From: JACDHG01 sp963815295
GTDB lineage: Bacteria > Actinomycetota > Actinomycetes > Propionibacteriales > Nocardioidaceae
Assembly (NCBI GenBank): GCA_963815295.1
Contig: CAWFFZ010000001.1
Location: forward strand, 124,001-188,000
Reading direction: 5' to 3'
DNA length: 64,000 bases
Position numbers and translations under genes: made by a program. Numbering within the stretch: the stretch's first letter is position 1; each line of letters begins with the position of its first letter. Positions 61,962-64,000 of this stretch are shown here, in pieces. The notes under the pieces were generated by a model, which was given only the letters and a program-made list of their open reading frames with translations, did no database searches and was not told the DNA's origin.

Positions 61962-62011
61962 TTGACACCCCTCGGACCCCGTCGTTAGGTTCGTGCGGAA
62001 CCGGTTCCGCA
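61962..62011 (+). promoter_or_regulatory. Promoter with LacI operator, site B
   Basis: A -35 box TTGACA (61962-61967), 18 bases and a -10 box TAGGTT (61986-61991) are followed by TGCGGAACCGGTTCCGCA (61994-62011), a perfect 18-base palindrome. The layout equals site A base for base. It controls the PhyH gene that starts at 62090. Confidence 0.78.
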
Positions 62012-62089
62012 CGTGGCGTCAGAGCCGAGCATCGCGCGCGGGACCGCCGAGGCGACCAGAGGACGGTCGCGACGTGACGAGGAGGACTC

Positions 62090-62863
62090 GTGCAAGACCA
62101 GGACCAGGCGGCGTTCTTCGCCGAGAACGGCTACCTCGTGGTCGAGGATCTCTTCAGCGCGGACGAGGTGGCAGCGCTCCGGGAGAGCGTGGGGCGGTTG
62201 CAGGCACGGGGAGATGGCCTGACCGAGAGCACGCCTCGCTTCAGCCTCGGGCTCTTCGGCGCCGGAACCCGGGTCGTCCAGCAGATCGCCGAACCGCACG
62301 AGCTCGGCGGCGAGTGGATGGCGCTGGCCCGCGACCCGCGGATCCTCGACACCGTCGAGCTGCTGATCGGACCCGACATCCTGCTCTACTACTCGATGAT
62401 GATGATGAAGCCGGCGCACGCGGGTGCGCCGGCCCCCTGGCACCAGGACTTCTCGTTCTTCGTCCACGACAAGGCCTCCCTGGTGGCCTGCCAGGTCTAC
62501 CTCGACGACTCCACCCTCGAGAACGGCTGCATCCACGTCGTGCCCGGCAGCCACAAGCTAGGGCTGCTCAACCACTTCAAGGATGGGGAGTTCAGCGAGA
62601 TCGTCCAGGGCGACACTTCGGCGTACGACGAGGCCGCGATCGCGGTTCCGGCAAGGGCGGGCAGCGCCGTGTTCTGGCACTGCATGACCCTGCACAGCTC
62701 GCAGCCCAACCGGTCGTCGGCACCCCGCCGGGCGGTGGTCTTCGAGTACAAGAACCCCTCGGCACGGTTGTTGAAGGGCTCGTTCGCCCCGGGTGAGGTG
62801 CACACAACAGGGCTGATGCTGCGTGGCTCGGACCCGCACGGCGATCTGCTCCCGGCGCTCTGA
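62090..62863 (+). CDS. PhyH-family Fe(II)/2-oxoglutarate dioxygenase
   Basis: The 257-aa enzyme is a phytanoyl-CoA dioxygenase-like hydroxylase. It has the iron-binding WHQDFSFF at about 117-124 (His118, Asp120), the distal His in LHSSQPN near 202 and the 2-oxoglutarate Arg at about 214 in PRRAVVFEYK. Such enzymes hydroxylate lipids, amino acids or sugar-like molecules. The GTG start follows GGAGG. Co-regulation with the Gfo/Idh/MocA genes suggests that it prepares or modifies the same substrate, which is inference. Confidence 0.87.
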   Translation: MQDQDQAAFFAENGYLVVEDLFSADEVAALRESVGRLQARGDGLTESTPRFSLGLFGAGTRVVQQIAEPHELGGEWMALARDPRILDTVELLIGPDILLYYSMMMMKPAHAGAPAPWHQDFSFFVHDKASLVACQVYLDDSTLENGCIHVVPGSHKLGLLNHFKDGEFSEIVQGDTSAYDEAAIAVPARAGSAVFWHCMTLHSSQPNRSSAPRRAVVFEYKNPSARLLKGSFAPGEVHTTGLMLRGSDPHGDLLPAL

Positions 62864-62972
62864 GTAGGTCTTTTGAGGCTCGTGGTAGCTCTCGTGCTCG
62901 TCACGTCCGAGCCGCGGCGCCTCGGCTATGTGAGGCCCTCATGCATTCGTCGAAGCCCGAAGTCGACGCGGA

Positions 62973-63018
62973 ACAGGCGTGGTCGCATGCCGCTTCAAGC
63001 GGCAACCACCACGCCTGT
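62973..63018. terminator. Bidirectional terminator between PhyH and glycosidase-like genes
   Basis: ACAGGCGTGGT (62973-62983) and ACCACGCCTGT (63008-63018) pair perfectly, and the inner GCCGCTT/AAGCGGC forms a second hairpin stem. It lies between two convergent genes and overlaps neither. Confidence 0.75.
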
Positions 63019-63028
63019 CTCGGTCGTG

Positions 63029-64000
63029 TTACAGCTTGACCGTTACTACTCGTCCGGCAGGCACCGAGAAGGTTCTGGTGCGGGTGGGACGCTTAACGAC
63101 GACATCCACCGCAGGCACAGAAACCGCCTGCTGGAGGTTGGGGTCGAAGATTCCCTTGCTCTGCCACAGCAGAAGCTTTCTCGAACCGTCGCGCTTACCG
63201 ACAACCAGACTGCTGACTCCTGCTGGGGCTGTCAGCTCGAGTTGGAGCGGGGCTGGCGTATAGCTTGCTCCGGGGTCTTGCAGCGTGGCCAGGAAGGTCC
63301 GCATGACGTCTGCTTCCGGCTTCTCTGTCCAGGTGGTCGGGTCGAGACTCGGTGTGTTCCAAAGACCGAAGTTGCTTTCGATCACGTCCTTGGCACCTGC
63401 GTCGGGGTCGTCGAGGAGCTCGTAACGAGTGCTGCGGCAGCCGCGAACAGCGAACTCAAGCATGCACAGCGGTCCGTATGCCGCCGAGACACTCGCCGGC
63501 ACGGGCTTGTGCGCAGTGGTGTTGTCCACACAGTTCGTGTACCCGGTTTCGGTCACCCAGGTGGGGACGTCGCCGAAGGACTCTCTGATCCAGCTGAGCC
63601 TCTCGTCGACCTGATAGTCGGGGTACCTACCGCCGAAGTACCGATGCAAGCCGGCATAGTCCATGTAGTTCTGCACGCCGACTTCGCCGAGGCGAATGTG
63701 GTCCTGGTGCGCTGTGGGAACAGTGGCGTGAAGTGACGGGCCAATCACGCTGACGTGGGCGAGCTGCGGCGTTGCCTTGACGAAGTCGTGGATGATCTTT
63801 TGCACCGCAACGGTCCGCTCTGGCCAGTCGGACGGCGGCGCGCCGCCACTGCGCTCGTGGTTGGGTTCATTGACGCCCTCGATGGCAATCACCACGTCGG
63901 CGGCGTTGTCGCGCAGGTGCCTCAACCGCGCAAGGAGCACGTCGTTGGACAGGTTCCAGTCCTCAGGCATTACCGTCGCCAGCCAGCCGATCCCGAGCTC
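63029..64000 (-). CDS. Glycoside hydrolase-like protein, clan GH-A features (partial, N terminus outside window)
   Basis: At least 323 residues are present and the reading frame stays open to the window edge, so the N terminus and any signal peptide are missing. AIEGVNEPNHERSGG holds the Asn-Glu-Pro acid/base motif and TWVTETGYTN the nucleophile Glu of clan A TIM-barrel glycosidases; CRSTRYELLDDPDAG and a beta-rich C terminus follow. It is a paralogue of the Tat-exported protein at 23.7 kb. The polysaccharide it acts on is unknown. The stop is TAA, 10 bases past the bidirectional terminator. Confidence 0.75.
   Translation of the reverse strand, partial: ELGIGWLATVMPEDWNLSNDVLLARLRHLRDNAADVVIAIEGVNEPNHERSGGAPPSDWPERTVAVQKIIHDFVKATPQLAHVSVIGPSLHATVPTAHQDHIRLGEVGVQNYMDYAGLHRYFGGRYPDYQVDERLSWIRESFGDVPTWVTETGYTNCVDNTTAHKPVPASVSAAYGPLCMLEFAVRGCRSTRYELLDDPDAGAKDVIESNFGLWNTPSLDPTTWTEKPEADVMRTFLATLQDPGASYTPAPLQLELTAPAGVSSLVVGKRDGSRKLLLWQSKGIFDPNLQQAVSVPAVDVVVKRPTRTRTFSVPAGRVVTVKL

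Overview
The window is chromosomal DNA of a high-GC Gram-positive bacterium (Actinomycetota). A member of the Propionibacteriales, probably near Nocardioidaceae, is my best guess. The pointers are: strong GC bias in third codon positions; many GTG/TTG starts; a dnaK-grpE-dnaJ-hspR-clpB operon with a HAIR-type HspR operator; a class E-like sortase; an actinobacterial dCTP deaminase; an Rv0338c/EtfD-like membrane Fe-S protein; and a hut pathway that uses HutF plus an M20 amidohydrolase.

Layout. 0-4.9 kb: housekeeping genes (SpoU-type RNA methyltransferase, class II aldolase, a sortase lacking its catalytic His, a class I aminotransferase, two small membrane proteins). 4.9-11.8 kb: the heat-shock operon on the minus strand. 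11.9-17.4 kb: a regulator made of two fused MarR domains, divergent from two MMPL transporters whose promoters share one 22-bp motif. 17.5-21.2 kb: hutI (frameshifted), hutF and an M20 amidohydrolase. 21.2-23.5 kb: a double-SIS sugar-phosphate protein and anmK. 23.7-41.4 kb: an accessory surface-glycan region with a Tat-exported glycosidase-like protein, tandem secreted beta-propeller proteins, three PAPS-type sulfotransferases, two GT4 glycosyltransferases, an aminoglycoside-phosphotransferase-fold protein, a low-Mr tyrosine phosphatase, a BY-kinase/co-polymerase, a Wzy-like polymerase and a Wzx-like flippase. 41.4-44.7 kb: hutU and hutH. The hut genes on both sides of the accessory region lie on the same strand, as if one operon had been split. 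45-52.6 kb: TPR protein, EtfD-like reductase, RHH/HicB-like plus DUF4097-like pair, dcd, EamA transporter, methyltransferase. 52.6-56.4 kb: tRNA-Gly(CCC) followed by a 3.7-kb segment bounded by a 39-bp copy of the tRNA 3' end, carrying an Ig-like/PxKF secreted protein and a GDPD-like protein but no integrase. 56.4-58.4 kb: a pterin dehydratase-VOC fusion, a VOC protein and a second GDPD-like copy. 58.5-62.9 kb: a LacI-regulated catabolic unit (two Gfo/Idh/MocA oxidoreductases, a PhyH dioxygenase) with the same 18-bp operator at two promoters. 63.0 kb to the end: a partial glycosidase-like gene related to the one at 23.7 kb.

The strongest candidates for new biology are the putative sulfated exopolysaccharide locus embedded in the hut genes, the integrase-less tRNA-bounded cassette of secreted proteins, and two compact regulons readable from DNA (tandem-MarR/MMPL and LacI/Gfo-PhyH).
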